DNA of 64,000 nucleotides from Halogranum rubrum (GCF_900114455.1 NZ_FOTC01000004.1:27964-91963); one strand, 5' to 3'. Positions 43,672-51,534 are shown, counted from the first letter of the stretch. The notes: generated by a model not told the origin, from the sequence alone. A program made the numbers and translations.

Positions 43672-44079
43672 ATGGACTACGTCGAAGAAGATGAGCAGAT
43701 CATCATCAGGCTCGACCCCGGAGAGCAGGTACTGGACTCACTCGAAACGCTCCGTGACGACCTGGACATTGAGAACGGATTCCTGACAGGCATCGGCGCC
43801 GTCGATACGGTCACACTCGGGCACTACGACGTCGACGAACAGGAGTACATGGAGGAAAAATTCACAGGGCAGTTCGAGGTGACGAGTTTCCTCGGGAATA
43901 TTGGCCCTGACAAGATTCACACCCACATCCAGGTCGCTACCCGTGAGTTCGAGTCACTCGGCGGGCATTGCTCGGGGGCACGAGTTTCAGGGACGTTCGA
44001 AGTCATCATCACGCGGGGTGAGACCCCATTGACGCATCAACTCGACGAACAAACAGGGCTTGACGTGTTCGACATCTGA
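43672..44079 (+). CDS. PPC (DUF296) domain DNA-binding protein
   Basis: 135 residues from ATG 43672; an upstream GTG region in frame looks unrelated. PPC/AHL domain: ENGFLTGIGAVDTVTLGHYD, FEVTSFLGNIGPDKIHTHIQVATREFESLGGHCSGARV. His83, His85 and His99 match the metal-binding positions of PPC proteins; GFLTGIGAV is the family signature. PPC proteins form trimers; in plants they combine with AT-hooks, while prokaryotic ones are free-standing and of unclear role. Stand-alone gene among accessory DNA. Confidence 0.88.
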   Translation: MDYVEEDEQIIIRLDPGEQVLDSLETLRDDLDIENGFLTGIGAVDTVTLGHYDVDEQEYMEEKFTGQFEVTSFLGNIGPDKIHTHIQVATREFESLGGHCSGARVSGTFEVIITRGETPLTHQLDEQTGLDVFDI

Positions 44080-44204
44080 ACGACCTGGCAATCCAGGGAG
44101 TACACTCTGTCTTTTTCGAACAACCGAGTTCAAGATATGAGCGCTTGCAGAGGTGTCGACCTATTTCATATCCGTTCAGTGTCTCAAACCACCAACTCCC
44201 CACC

Positions 44205-44340
44205 TTATCCACACGGGTATTGCGACCATTCACGATATGGCGACGCGTCAAGCCTGTGTCGCCTACGAGAACGCGAACCAACACAGGTGCGAATCCTCCG
44301 GCGGCTCGAACACCGAGCACAGGTGGGGTGGAATTGATTT
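44205..44340 (+). pseudogene. Frameshifted second fragment of the 19525-type gene
   Basis: HTGIATIHDMAT.QACVAYENANQ matches the 19525 protein; then one base loss near 44285 shifts the frame (HRCESSGGS instead of QRVRILRRL). Confidence 0.65.
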
Positions 44341-44382
44341 CTTGGAGGCTGAAACACCACGAGACCTAGAATACGGCCTCTG

Positions 44383-44790
44383 TCACTCGTAGTAGGGCTT
44401 ACGTTCGATTAAATCTGCAAAGCCAACTGACTCGCTCACATCAGTGACCTCAACAGTTACTCGTTCGCCTTGTTCAGTGTCAGGAACGACGAGAACGTAT
44501 CCACGGTCAGTACGGGCAATGCCATCGCCCTGTTCTCCGATGTCTTCGATGTCGACGGTCCGCTGATCCCCTTTCTCAACCGGTGCGAGGTTCTCCCGGT
44601 TCTGCACCACCTCGTGGGTTGACGGAGTGTCATCAGTAGTATTAGTCACAAAGACAGCCACGCGGTGAACATCGCCTACTTGTATATCGTCTGTTGTCAC
44701 TTCCTGTTTCGGCACTTCGAGGATGTATGAATCTCGCTGCTCATCCACCCGGGCGCTGAAGAGATAGAGTAAATCGTCTGGAATTTGCAT
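44383..44790 (-). CDS. TRAM domain protein
   Basis: 135 residues. Residues about 72-133 are a TRAM domain (VEKGDQRTVDIEDIGEQGDGIARTDRGYVLVVPDTEQGERVTVEVTDVSESVGFADLIER), an RNA-binding beta barrel also found in tRNA-modifying enzymes. The N-terminal 60 residues are an additional beta-rich domain (LLYLFSARVDEQRDSYILEVP, HRVAVFVTNTTD). Stand-alone TRAM proteins in archaea act as RNA chaperones. It is convergent with the ArdC region upstream elements; no operon partner. Confidence 0.85.
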   Translation of the reverse strand: MQIPDDLLYLFSARVDEQRDSYILEVPKQEVTTDDIQVGDVHRVAVFVTNTTDDTPSTHEVVQNRENLAPVEKGDQRTVDIEDIGEQGDGIARTDRGYVLVVPDTEQGERVTVEVTDVSESVGFADLIERKPYYE

Positions 44791-44931
44791 ATGTAACGCT
44801 CGTCTGTGAAATCTTGTCGTTCTCCCATCTTAACCTGGTGATTAGCAGTAGAAGGACTCGTCTGCGGTCTTTGTGAGCTCAGGTAGTGTGGCACGTAGCC
44901 GGAGGCTGAGAAACCGCTCCTCGCCGGCGAG

Positions 44932-44958
44932 TTTTTTTGCCCCCGAAGGGTGCGGGGC
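44932..44958 (+). promoter_or_regulatory. T-run plus CCCC/GGGG element, ArdC leader
   Basis: TTTTTTT (44932-44938), GCCCCC, an AAGGGTG core and GGGGC (44954-44958). ATG at 44990 lies 31 bases downstream. Confidence 0.65.
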
Positions 44959-44989
44959 ATTCCAAACCTGGAGTGCTCGCGAGAAATTC

Positions 44990-45916
44990 ATGGCGAGTAG
45001 TGACTATGCAGCGGTGTCGTTCGACGACTCCGACACCCGACGTGACGAGATGCACAGTACCATCGAACAGTGGATTGACGACCTTGTCGACTCCGTCGAC
45101 GACGCACAAGCGAGTGCAGAGTTCCAAGCATGGCTTGACGTCCAACGGCAGTTCCACGATTACTCCTACCGGAACACACTCCTCATCAAACAGCAGTGTC
45201 CCGAGGCCAGTCGCGTCGCCGGGTACCGAACCTGGCAAGATGAGTTCGACCGCCACGTCGAGGAAGGTGAGCAGGCCATCTGGATTTGGGCACCCATCAT
45301 CACCAAACGGTGTCCCGAGTGTGAGAACTCGCCGAGCTACCACGCCAACACCGACTGTGACTACAACGGGACGCCACCCGAGGAGTGGTCGAGAGGGCTC
45401 GTCGGGTTCAGACCAGCCCCTGTCTTCGACATCTCACAGACCGACGGCGAACCGCTCCCCGACCTCGAGACAGCCGCGACGGGTGACGCTGGCAATCTCG
45501 TGGAGCAACTGACTGACGCGGCTAATGAACTCGGTGTGACGGTCCGAATTGTCCCCGAAGAGAAGTGGTCCCACGGGAGTGCACGCGGTATCTGCCAGCG
45601 ATTGAGCCTCGTCGACATCCAACCACTCGTCGAGGTCAAGGACCGAGCAAACGAAGCCGACCTTGCACGGACGCTGGTTCACGAGTACGCGCACGCGCTG
45701 TTGCATTTCGACGTCGACGATGACACCGAGCGGGCAAAACGCGAGGTGGAAGCCGAAGCCGTGGCGTACATCGTCGGGCGGTACTGTGGACTCGATACGA
45801 GTGGGTCAGCGTTCTACCTCGCCTCGTGGGAATCCGACGATGCAGACGTGACTCGCGAGCGACTCGGACGGATCAGTCGAACGTCGACAGAGATTATCGC
45901 GCTGCTTGAAGAGTGA
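44990..45916 (+). CDS. ArdC-family antirestriction protein with metalloprotease motif
   Basis: 308 residues from ATG 44990; upstream frame codons cover the leader element. The N-terminal ArdC-type domain (about 20-105) includes the typical DYSYRNTLLIKQQ block (residues 57-69); ArdC N-domains bind single-stranded DNA. A Cys cluster (C108, C111, C123) may bind zinc. The C-terminal domain carries HEYAHALLH (His231, His235) and a downstream Glu-rich helix (KREVEAEAVAYIVG), a gluzincin-type ImmA/IrrE-like protease. In bacteria ArdC protects incoming DNA from restriction. Here it is preceded by the shared GC element and followed by dyad copy 4. Confidence 0.88.
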   Translation: MASSDYAAVSFDDSDTRRDEMHSTIEQWIDDLVDSVDDAQASAEFQAWLDVQRQFHDYSYRNTLLIKQQCPEASRVAGYRTWQDEFDRHVEEGEQAIWIWAPIITKRCPECENSPSYHANTDCDYNGTPPEEWSRGLVGFRPAPVFDISQTDGEPLPDLETAATGDAGNLVEQLTDAANELGVTVRIVPEEKWSHGSARGICQRLSLVDIQPLVEVKDRANEADLARTLVHEYAHALLHFDVDDDTERAKREVEAEAVAYIVGRYCGLDTSGSAFYLASWESDDADVTRERLGRISRTSTEIIALLEE

Positions 45917-45939
45917 ATCGACGCTGAACCAGATTCTAC

Positions 45940-45980
45940 TTAACCAACGCAGCTTTGCTGTTGGCGTCTGTGTTGGTTAA
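45940..45980. repeat. TTAACCAAC/GTTGGTTAA dyad, copy 4
   Basis: TTAACCAAC (45940-45948) and GTTGGTTAA (45972-45980) are perfect arms with a 23-base spacer that also contains GCTTTGCTGTTGGCG. ATG 45995 of the next gene is 14 bases away, so this is the one copy with an intact gene directly behind it. Confidence 0.75.
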
Positions 45981-45994
45981 CACGACGGTGACCC

Positions 45995-46318
45995 ATGTCC
46001 GATTCCCCACCAACGCCGCCTCAGAACGTCCCAAGCGGTATCGCTGAGAAGCTTACCGACCAGTCTCCCGACGTGTTGCGAGACATCGCCCGATACGCTG
46101 ACGAACTCGCCGAGCATCGCGAGCGCGAGGCGCAACTTGCAGAACAGGATGAGCAGGATGAAGAGGTCGAAGCGGAAGCAGACGATCGCCCGGGTGACGT
46201 CCCCTCAAAGGCGACGATTACGATCAAAGAGATCAACGACCATCGTTACTACTACTGGCAATGGAGAGAGGGTGAGAAAATCAAGTCGAAGTACAAAGGG
46301 CTAGTCTCGGACGAATAG
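45995..46318 (+). CDS. Small haloarchaeal protein (DUF6788-like)
   Basis: 107 residues. An acidic helical first half with a low-complexity stretch (LAEHREREAQLAEQDEQDEEVEAEADD) is followed by KATITIKEINDHRYYYWQWREGEKIKSKYKGLV, a compact beta-hairpin motif with conserved aromatic residues, resembling DUF6788. The motif reads like the DNA-recognising arm of integrases (Y-Y-W-...-G-K-K-S-K-Y), so nucleic-acid contact is plausible. Directly behind dyad copy 4 and the ArdC gene. Confidence 0.75.
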   Translation: MSDSPPTPPQNVPSGIAEKLTDQSPDVLRDIARYADELAEHREREAQLAEQDEQDEEVEAEADDRPGDVPSKATITIKEINDHRYYYWQWREGEKIKSKYKGLVSDE

Positions 46319-46328
46319 GCAACACCCG

Positions 46329-46452
46329 TGAACTACCCCACCCTACCGCTCGCCTGACGGCTCGCGCTTGAGGGTAGGGCTTCCTGTTTCGACGACGCGC
46401 TTTGCAGGAACCGAAGTGGTCCCCGTAGGGAGCGTAGTCTCCACAGGATCTC
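46329..46452 (-). other. Solo right end of an IS1341-type element
   Basis: Reverse complement of 21440-21545 with about 75-80% identity by eye: TGAACTACCCC, GCGCTTGAGGGTAGGG, then GGCTTCCTGTTTCGACGACG and CGCTTTGCAGG...GTCTCCACAGG. No tnpB follows. It may be a residual omega-RNA-type scaffold or simple debris. Confidence 0.65.
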
Positions 46453-46505
46453 ACGGTTTGACAGATATCCGAATAATCAAGAGACTGGTTCACACAGTAT
46501 GAGCG

Positions 46506-47672
46506 ATGACCGACCGTGCCGTGTCGAATCGAGTCGCACAGATTGAACCCCAACAGATTCGTCGCCTGTTCGACTTAGCAAACGAACACGATGCTGACGA
46601 TTTAGTCCACCTCGAACTCGGCGAACCTGACTTTCCCACGCCGGAACACGTTGTCGACGCGGCAGCGACGGCGGCGCGCGAGGGTCGGACGAACTACACG
46701 CCCAACGCCGGTATCAGGGCGCTCAGACAGGCAATCGCCGATAGACTCCGTGGTCGCGACGTCGACGCCGAGCCTAACCGCGTGGTCGTGACCACCGGCG
46801 GAGTGGAGGCACTCTACTTGACGCTGTTAACCGTAACCGACCCTGGTGACGAAGTTGTCGTCCCCACACCAGCGTGGCCGAATCCTCTCTCACAGGCGCG
46901 GTTGACGAACGCCGTCCCAGTCGAGGTTCCGTTGTCACCCGTCGATGGCTTCGCTTTCGACGCTGACCGAGTCGTCGACACCATCACCGATCGAACCGGC
47001 GCCGTCGTTTTGACCTCCCCGTCGAACCCGACCGGTCGGGTATTCGACGTTTCGGCTATGGAACGTGTCGTCGAGGCGGCCGTCAGCCACGATGCCTACG
47101 TCATCGCCGACGAGGTGTATCACGAACTCATCTACGAGCGGTCCCAGTCTAGCCTCGCGGCCGTCACGGACTATCCGGAGCGAGTCGTGACCATCGACTC
47201 CTGCTCGAAGACGTACGCGATGACAGGGTGGCGTGTTGGTTGGTTGAGCGGTCCCGCCCCCGTGACTTCGGCCGCAACGAAAATTCACGAGAGTACCACC
47301 TCGTGTGTGAACACGCCCGCCCAGTACGCTGCCCTTGCCGCGCTCACCGGTCCGGATGCGCCGGTTCGTGAGATGAAGGCTGCCTTCGAACGGCGGCGTG
47401 ACGCGGTCGTCGAGCGAATCAACGAACTTCCCAGCGTCTCGATGACGGTACCCGAAGGCGCCTTCTACGCATTCGTCGACGTGAGCGCGCTTCGGGGTTC
47501 AAGCATCGAAATCGCCGAGCGACTGCTTTCCGAGTACGACGTGGTCGCTGCGCCCGGAAGCGCATTCGGCGACGCCGGAGAAGGGTACCTCCGCTTCAGC
47601 TTCGCGAACGACCTCGAACGAATCGAACTCGGACTCGACCGCTTCGAGCGGATGATTGAGACAGAGACCTGA
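46506..47672 (+). CDS. Class I/II PLP-dependent aminotransferase
   Basis: 388 residues. Fold-type I aminotransferase: LELGEPDFPTPEHVVDAAATAAREG, TNYTPNAGIRALRQAIA, VVTTGGVEALYLTLL (cofactor phosphate region), PSNPTGRVFD with the Asn that contacts PLP, VIADEVYHEL with the Asp and Tyr, SCSKTYAMTGWRVGWL with the Schiff-base lysine, and a C-terminal RFSFAND with the Arg that binds the carboxylate. Length is that of aspartate/alanine aminotransferases. Stand-alone gene; amino acid specificity is not readable. Confidence 0.92.
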   Translation: MTDRAVSNRVAQIEPQQIRRLFDLANEHDADDLVHLELGEPDFPTPEHVVDAAATAAREGRTNYTPNAGIRALRQAIADRLRGRDVDAEPNRVVVTTGGVEALYLTLLTVTDPGDEVVVPTPAWPNPLSQARLTNAVPVEVPLSPVDGFAFDADRVVDTITDRTGAVVLTSPSNPTGRVFDVSAMERVVEAAVSHDAYVIADEVYHELIYERSQSSLAAVTDYPERVVTIDSCSKTYAMTGWRVGWLSGPAPVTSAATKIHESTTSCVNTPAQYAALAALTGPDAPVREMKAAFERRRDAVVERINELPSVSMTVPEGAFYAFVDVSALRGSSIEIAERLLSEYDVVAAPGSAFGDAGEGYLRFSFANDLERIELGLDRFERMIETET

Positions 47673-47993
47673 TTCAAGCTTCGCATAAGCCGGTGACTGC
47701 GTTAGTTGGAGTCCTCCTTCTGGATGGACGTCTCATCAGTGACCATTGGGAATCTATATGGTCGTTTGTCGAATACGTCCTCTGCCTGCTTCACGTGACT
47801 TGTGATAGGGGTTAGTGAGGTTTCTATGGTCGTGCTGAATACAGGGCGCGCACTGATCGTGTAGCCACCGTGTCAATCGTCACTATCGTCATTAAGGAGT
47901 TCGTCGAGTGTCCGATAGGATGCGTCAGTTTTACCTGAAAATATGATCCGAAGCGACGAACGTGGCGAAGTAACTTGTTGTGTAGATACGTAA
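47673..47993. other. Intergenic region with a reverse MITE-like half copy
   Basis: About 320 bases between convergent genes. 47815-47850 contains the half repeat in reverse. A short protein-like tail (SLRIIFSGKTDASYRTLDELL, leftward, 47876-47950) may be a gene fragment. No gene claimed. Confidence 0.4.
47815..47850 (-). repeat. MITE-like repeat, half copy in reverse
   Basis: Reverse complement reads GCGCGCCCTGTATTCAGCACG followed by ACCATAGAAACCTCAC, the left half of the family. Confidence 0.55.
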
Positions 47994-48953
47994 TCAATCG
48001 AACGATCTATTGGCACCCCACGACCGTAATCGAGGTATCTCGTATCGATTTCCGAGTGCCCACGCGACGACGAAGACCAGCGGAAACCCAAGCATGGAGG
48101 CGAGCATCACTATGTTCATATCACCATTTAGGCCACCCGCCGTCTTGATGTGGAACACATTGAGAATGAGGTTGTCCAACGTGTGGGCAAGCCAAGGGGT
48201 CCAGAGGCTGTTCGTCTGGAAGAAGAGATACCCGAAGACAAAGCCGGCGCTCGTCGTCAAGAACAGCAGTTGGACCGCCTGATCGATTGCTGCAGACGTC
48301 GTCAGTTGACCGGTCACGAGACCGTGGAGCGGGAACACGAGGTGCCAGAGGCCGAATAACATGGCTTGCAGCGCGTTCGCTCGCCAGAACGAGAGCCGGT
48401 GCATGAAATGCGTGAGGAGCACGCCACGGAACAGCCCCTCCTCCAAGAACGAGTTCAGAAATGTTCCCCCGACGTACACCACCGTGAAGAGGGTACTGGC
48501 TGTCGATCCGGTCATCGGATCAATCGCTCCGAAGAGGAGTTGCGGGGATGTCTCCCCGACGACGAGGAGGGTGAACTGAAGTCCGTACCCAACGAGGAAC
48601 AGGACCATGAAGGGGAGGCCACCAATCACGAAAGACCAAGTAACATTCTTCGAATGCAGTCCGATAGCACGTAGCGGCTGTCCCAGAAGCCACAGATAGC
48701 CAAGCACGACAAAAATCCCAAGCACTCTCGATGCGATTAGCGGAAACGGAACGGCGGACAACTGAAGGACGAAAACATCAACAAACTGTACAAAGGAAAC
48801 GACTAGGAGAAGCGCAATTGCGAAGTAGACCGGATAGGTCAGCGACAACTCGAAGCGCCACTCGGCACTGGATGGATCAAGTGATGCGTAATCCGAGTCG
48901 TGGGGGCCATCTGCGGACCCTTGACTTTCCTCTGACGCTCCGTTAGACGACAT
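47994..48953 (-). CDS. CPBP-family intramembrane metalloprotease
   Basis: 319 residues from the ATG at 48951-48953; two TTG codons further upstream give alternative starts. About eight hydrophobic segments. The CPBP (Abi/CAAX prenyl protease-like) motif is visible: FLNSFLEEGLFRGVLLTHF with EE..R (about 170-180), the H in ANALQAMLFGLWHLVFP and the final H in LWTPWLAHTLDN. In haloarchaea these are often stand-alone and of unknown substrate; roles in bacteriocin immunity are known in bacteria only. Cytoplasmic N-terminus is acidic and disordered. Confidence 0.85.
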   Translation of the reverse strand: MSSNGASEESQGSADGPHDSDYASLDPSSAEWRFELSLTYPVYFAIALLLVVSFVQFVDVFVLQLSAVPFPLIASRVLGIFVVLGYLWLLGQPLRAIGLHSKNVTWSFVIGGLPFMVLFLVGYGLQFTLLVVGETSPQLLFGAIDPMTGSTASTLFTVVYVGGTFLNSFLEEGLFRGVLLTHFMHRLSFWRANALQAMLFGLWHLVFPLHGLVTGQLTTSAAIDQAVQLLFLTTSAGFVFGYLFFQTNSLWTPWLAHTLDNLILNVFHIKTAGGLNGDMNIVMLASMLGFPLVFVVAWALGNRYEIPRLRSWGANRSFD

Positions 48954-48959
48954 CAACAA

Positions 48960-49320
48960 ATCCTTATAATGAGATGTGAGCGCATGGACAATATAGTTGG
49001 GGGCACTCGGTGCAGTCTATCACAACGGATTCTCGTCGGTGATATACGACAGTCTTCGAACGTCGCCCGGAAACCGGTGTCATCGTTCGCATCACCGCGA
49101 GCGTGCGATCCTATCGGTATCCTCACTCGCCGCAGATCTCGCTCTGATGCATAAACTCTCTGTATGTGTCACGCCGCTTCTGACAGCGTTCGGTGGGTTT
49201 CTGTGACCGTACTGAACTCAGGTCACACATCGATTACATGATCTCTCCGGCTCGGTCGCCACTTCCAGAACGTGAGTACGGGAACAGTGACGACGCTATT
49301 GAGGGGTGTTTCTGTCTACG
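48960..49320. other. Intergenic region with a reverse MITE-like copy
   Basis: About 360 bases between the 5' end of the CPBP gene and the 3' end of the alpha-glucosidase. 49150-49223 is a reverse repeat copy. No gene found. Confidence 0.45.
49150..49223 (-). repeat. MITE-like repeat, reverse copy
   Basis: Reverse complement reads CCTGAGTTCAGTACG, GTCACAGAAACCCACCGAACG, CTGTCAGAAGCGGCGTG; the right end (ACACATACAGAGAG) is degenerate. Confidence 0.6.
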
Positions 49321-51048
49321 TCAGTACCGATAGACAGCTGCTTCGTAGGGGCGGAACAACAGTTCGTCAGATTGGGTCGCCGTTTCCTCGTAGTTCGAGA
49401 GACACACAGACAGGTCGGTGAAATCGAAGTCGACCTCGGTCTGTCCGAGATCGATCGTGGCGGGGTTCTCTGACCAGTTGAGTACGATTAGCAACCGATC
49501 ATCGCCAAGCACTCGAGTGTACGCGTACACCTGCTCGTGGTCAGGGAGTAGCAGACTGTACTCACCGTAGACGAGGGCATCTTCATCGTGTCGAAAGTTG
49601 ATGAGTTCCCGGTAGTGGTGCCAGACCGACCCCTCGTCGTCCCGGGCAGCCTCGACGTTGATGTCACGATAGTTCTCGTTGACGGGGAACCACGGCTTTT
49701 CGTCGGTGAACCCTGCGTGCTCGTCATCTGACCACTGCATTGGCGTCCGTGCGTGGTCACGGCTTTGGGTGTTCCAGAACTCTCGCAGCTCCTCCGGGGA
49801 ATCCGCCTTCCCAGCGGCGAGGTAATCCTCGACAGCACCGATCATCATCGGGTCGTCAAGTTCGTCGAGACTCTCGAACTCGGCGTTCGTCATGCCAATC
49901 TCCTCGCCTTGGTAGACGAACGGCGTCCCGTGAGTAGTCAACAGGAACGTCGCGAGGAGCTTTGCGCTCTCTCCTCGATACGTTCCGTCATTGCCGAATC
50001 GAGAGACGATTCGGGGCTGGTCGTGATTACCGAGATATTGTGCGTTCCACCCCTCAAGTTGGGTCTGCCAGCGACTCATGATTCGCTTGAACTCTGGGAG
50101 ACTCCACTCGCCTCCTCCTTCCGGGTCCCATCGTCCGCGTGGACCGACGTCGATGTCCATGTGCTCGAAGTGGAAGAGCATGTCCAGTCCGTCCCCCTCT
50201 TCACCGAGATACTCGGAAGCGATGTCGACTGTCGTCTCTCCCATCTCGCCGACGGTCACGACGTCATAGTTCGCGAACGTCCGGTCATAGAGTTCGCGGA
50301 GGTAATCGTGGACACGGGGACCGTGACTAAACACTTCGGATCCGATAGGCTTCTTGTCAGTAGTTCCGTTCGGGAGACCTTCCGGCTTCGAGATGACGTG
50401 AATCGCGTCGAGACGGAACCCATCGATTCCCTTTTCGAGCCACCATTCGACGAGCGATGCAATCTCGTCGCGCACGTCCGGGTTACGCCAGTTCAGATCT
50501 GGCTGTTTCTCGTCATAGAGGTGAAGATACCACTGTTCACGTATCTCGTCGTAGGTCCATGCCGACCCCCCCATGAATGATCCCCAGTTGTTGGGCGGAG
50601 TGGGGTTACCGTGTTCGTCTTCGCCCCCATCGCGCCAGTAGTAGTAATCCTTGTAGGCATCGTCTCCACGACGGGACCGCTGGAACCACTCGTGTTCGTC
50701 CGAGGTGTGGTTGACGACCAGGTCCATGAGTAGCCGCATATCGTGTGCGTGTAACGCCTCCAGAAGGGCCTCCCAGTCGGCCATCGTTCCGAACTGCTCG
50801 TCTATCGAGCGGTAATCGCTAATGTCGTAGCCGTTGTCGGCTTGTGGTGATTGATAGACGGGACAGAGCCACACGACGTCGATTCCGAGTGAGTCCAGAT
50901 AGTCAACCTTCTCTGTAATACCCCGAATGTCACCGATACCGTCGCCGTTGCTATCGTTGAAGCTTCGCGGATATATCTGATAGGCAACTGCCTCTTTCCA
51001 CCACTGTCTATCAGGCGTATCAGACGAAACGGTGCTATTAGGAGCCAT
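49321..51048 (-). CDS. GH13 alpha-glucosidase (oligo-1,6-glucosidase type)
   Basis: About 575 residues from ATG 51048; a frame extension to 51102 adds 18 residues of unlikely sequence. GH13 (beta/alpha)8 barrel: QIYPRSFNDSNGDGIGDIRGI (family region), DLVVNHTSDEHEWF, GFRLDAIHVISKPEG with nucleophile Asp (about 214), VGEMGE with acid/base Glu (about 267) and NHDQPR with the third Asp (about 343). The C-terminal DFDFTDLSVCLSNYEE is the all-beta domain. It hydrolyses alpha-1,6 or alpha-1,4 bonds of short oligosaccharides. No signal peptide, so intracellular. No sugar transporter is adjacent. Confidence 0.92.
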   Translation of the reverse strand: MAPNSTVSSDTPDRQWWKEAVAYQIYPRSFNDSNGDGIGDIRGITEKVDYLDSLGIDVVWLCPVYQSPQADNGYDISDYRSIDEQFGTMADWEALLEALHAHDMRLLMDLVVNHTSDEHEWFQRSRRGDDAYKDYYYWRDGGEDEHGNPTPPNNWGSFMGGSAWTYDEIREQWYLHLYDEKQPDLNWRNPDVRDEIASLVEWWLEKGIDGFRLDAIHVISKPEGLPNGTTDKKPIGSEVFSHGPRVHDYLRELYDRTFANYDVVTVGEMGETTVDIASEYLGEEGDGLDMLFHFEHMDIDVGPRGRWDPEGGGEWSLPEFKRIMSRWQTQLEGWNAQYLGNHDQPRIVSRFGNDGTYRGESAKLLATFLLTTHGTPFVYQGEEIGMTNAEFESLDELDDPMMIGAVEDYLAAGKADSPEELREFWNTQSRDHARTPMQWSDDEHAGFTDEKPWFPVNENYRDINVEAARDDEGSVWHHYRELINFRHDEDALVYGEYSLLLPDHEQVYAYTRVLGDDRLLIVLNWSENPATIDLGQTEVDFDFTDLSVCLSNYEETATQSDELLFRPYEAAVYRY

Positions 51049-51265
51049 TTGAATATGATGAGGATACAACTCGACTCCGAATGAGTCTTGGGTCGTCGAC
51101 AATCGGGACTAAGAGTGATTTCGAGACTGGAGTTTCAGTGTCTGCCACGACGTCGAAGAGTTCTCCCGGTTCGGCAGAGATTACTTGACGGATACGTTCT
51201 CTCTCCATAGGAGACCTCGTCGTTGAGTCGCTGGGATAAAATGTGGCCGTTTGTTGAACCAATTC

Positions 51266-51430
51266 TCTACGTTCAGCACGCACCTTCTGTCAGCACTTGT
51301 AGAGGCTAACGAGACCGCCTAGCTGTACTTCTGCCCCTGAGGGAGGAGGGGCGCATGGAGACGTACGATTCGTCTAGTGACCCTCGTGAGTCCCATGACA
51401 ACGAGAAACATCTACGAGAGTACCACGAAA
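51266..51430 (+). repeat. Second copy of the TFB leader, orphaned
   Basis: TTCAGCACGCACCTTCTGTC, then GCCCC..GGGG element (51326-51352), CGATTCGTCTAGTG and CATGACAACGAGAAACATC match 8515-8690 closely. The start codon ATG 51395 opens a frame (TTRNIYE) that passes in frame into the HemD-end sequence. Confidence 0.75.
51326..51352 (+). promoter_or_regulatory. T-rich plus GCCCC/GGGGC element in orphaned leader
   Basis: TACTT replaces the T-run; GCCCC (51333-51337), a short core and GGGGC (51348-51352). Compare with 8583-8610. Confidence 0.55.
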
Positions 51431-51534
51431 GATATCAATACCCGCAAGTGGCACCAACATCCACAGATCCAGTGGACAGCATCTTGCCGGGGAATTGACT
51501 ACCTCAGCCCCCATCCACTAAGTCAGAAACCATG
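51395..51534 (+). pseudogene. TFB-HemD junction frame
   Basis: Reads MTTRNIYE (TFB start) then STTKDINTRKW, corresponding to RTVKEINTRN at the end of the HemD-like protein (41232-41990), and runs through to a stop that overlaps the ATG of the next gene. Both halves keep the reading frame of their parent genes. Probably a recombination scar. Confidence 0.6.

Noticed and set aside
51038-51208. Leftward 56-codon frame before the alpha-glucosidase
   Set aside because: It overlaps the alpha-glucosidase start, has no recognised relative and may just be leader sequence.
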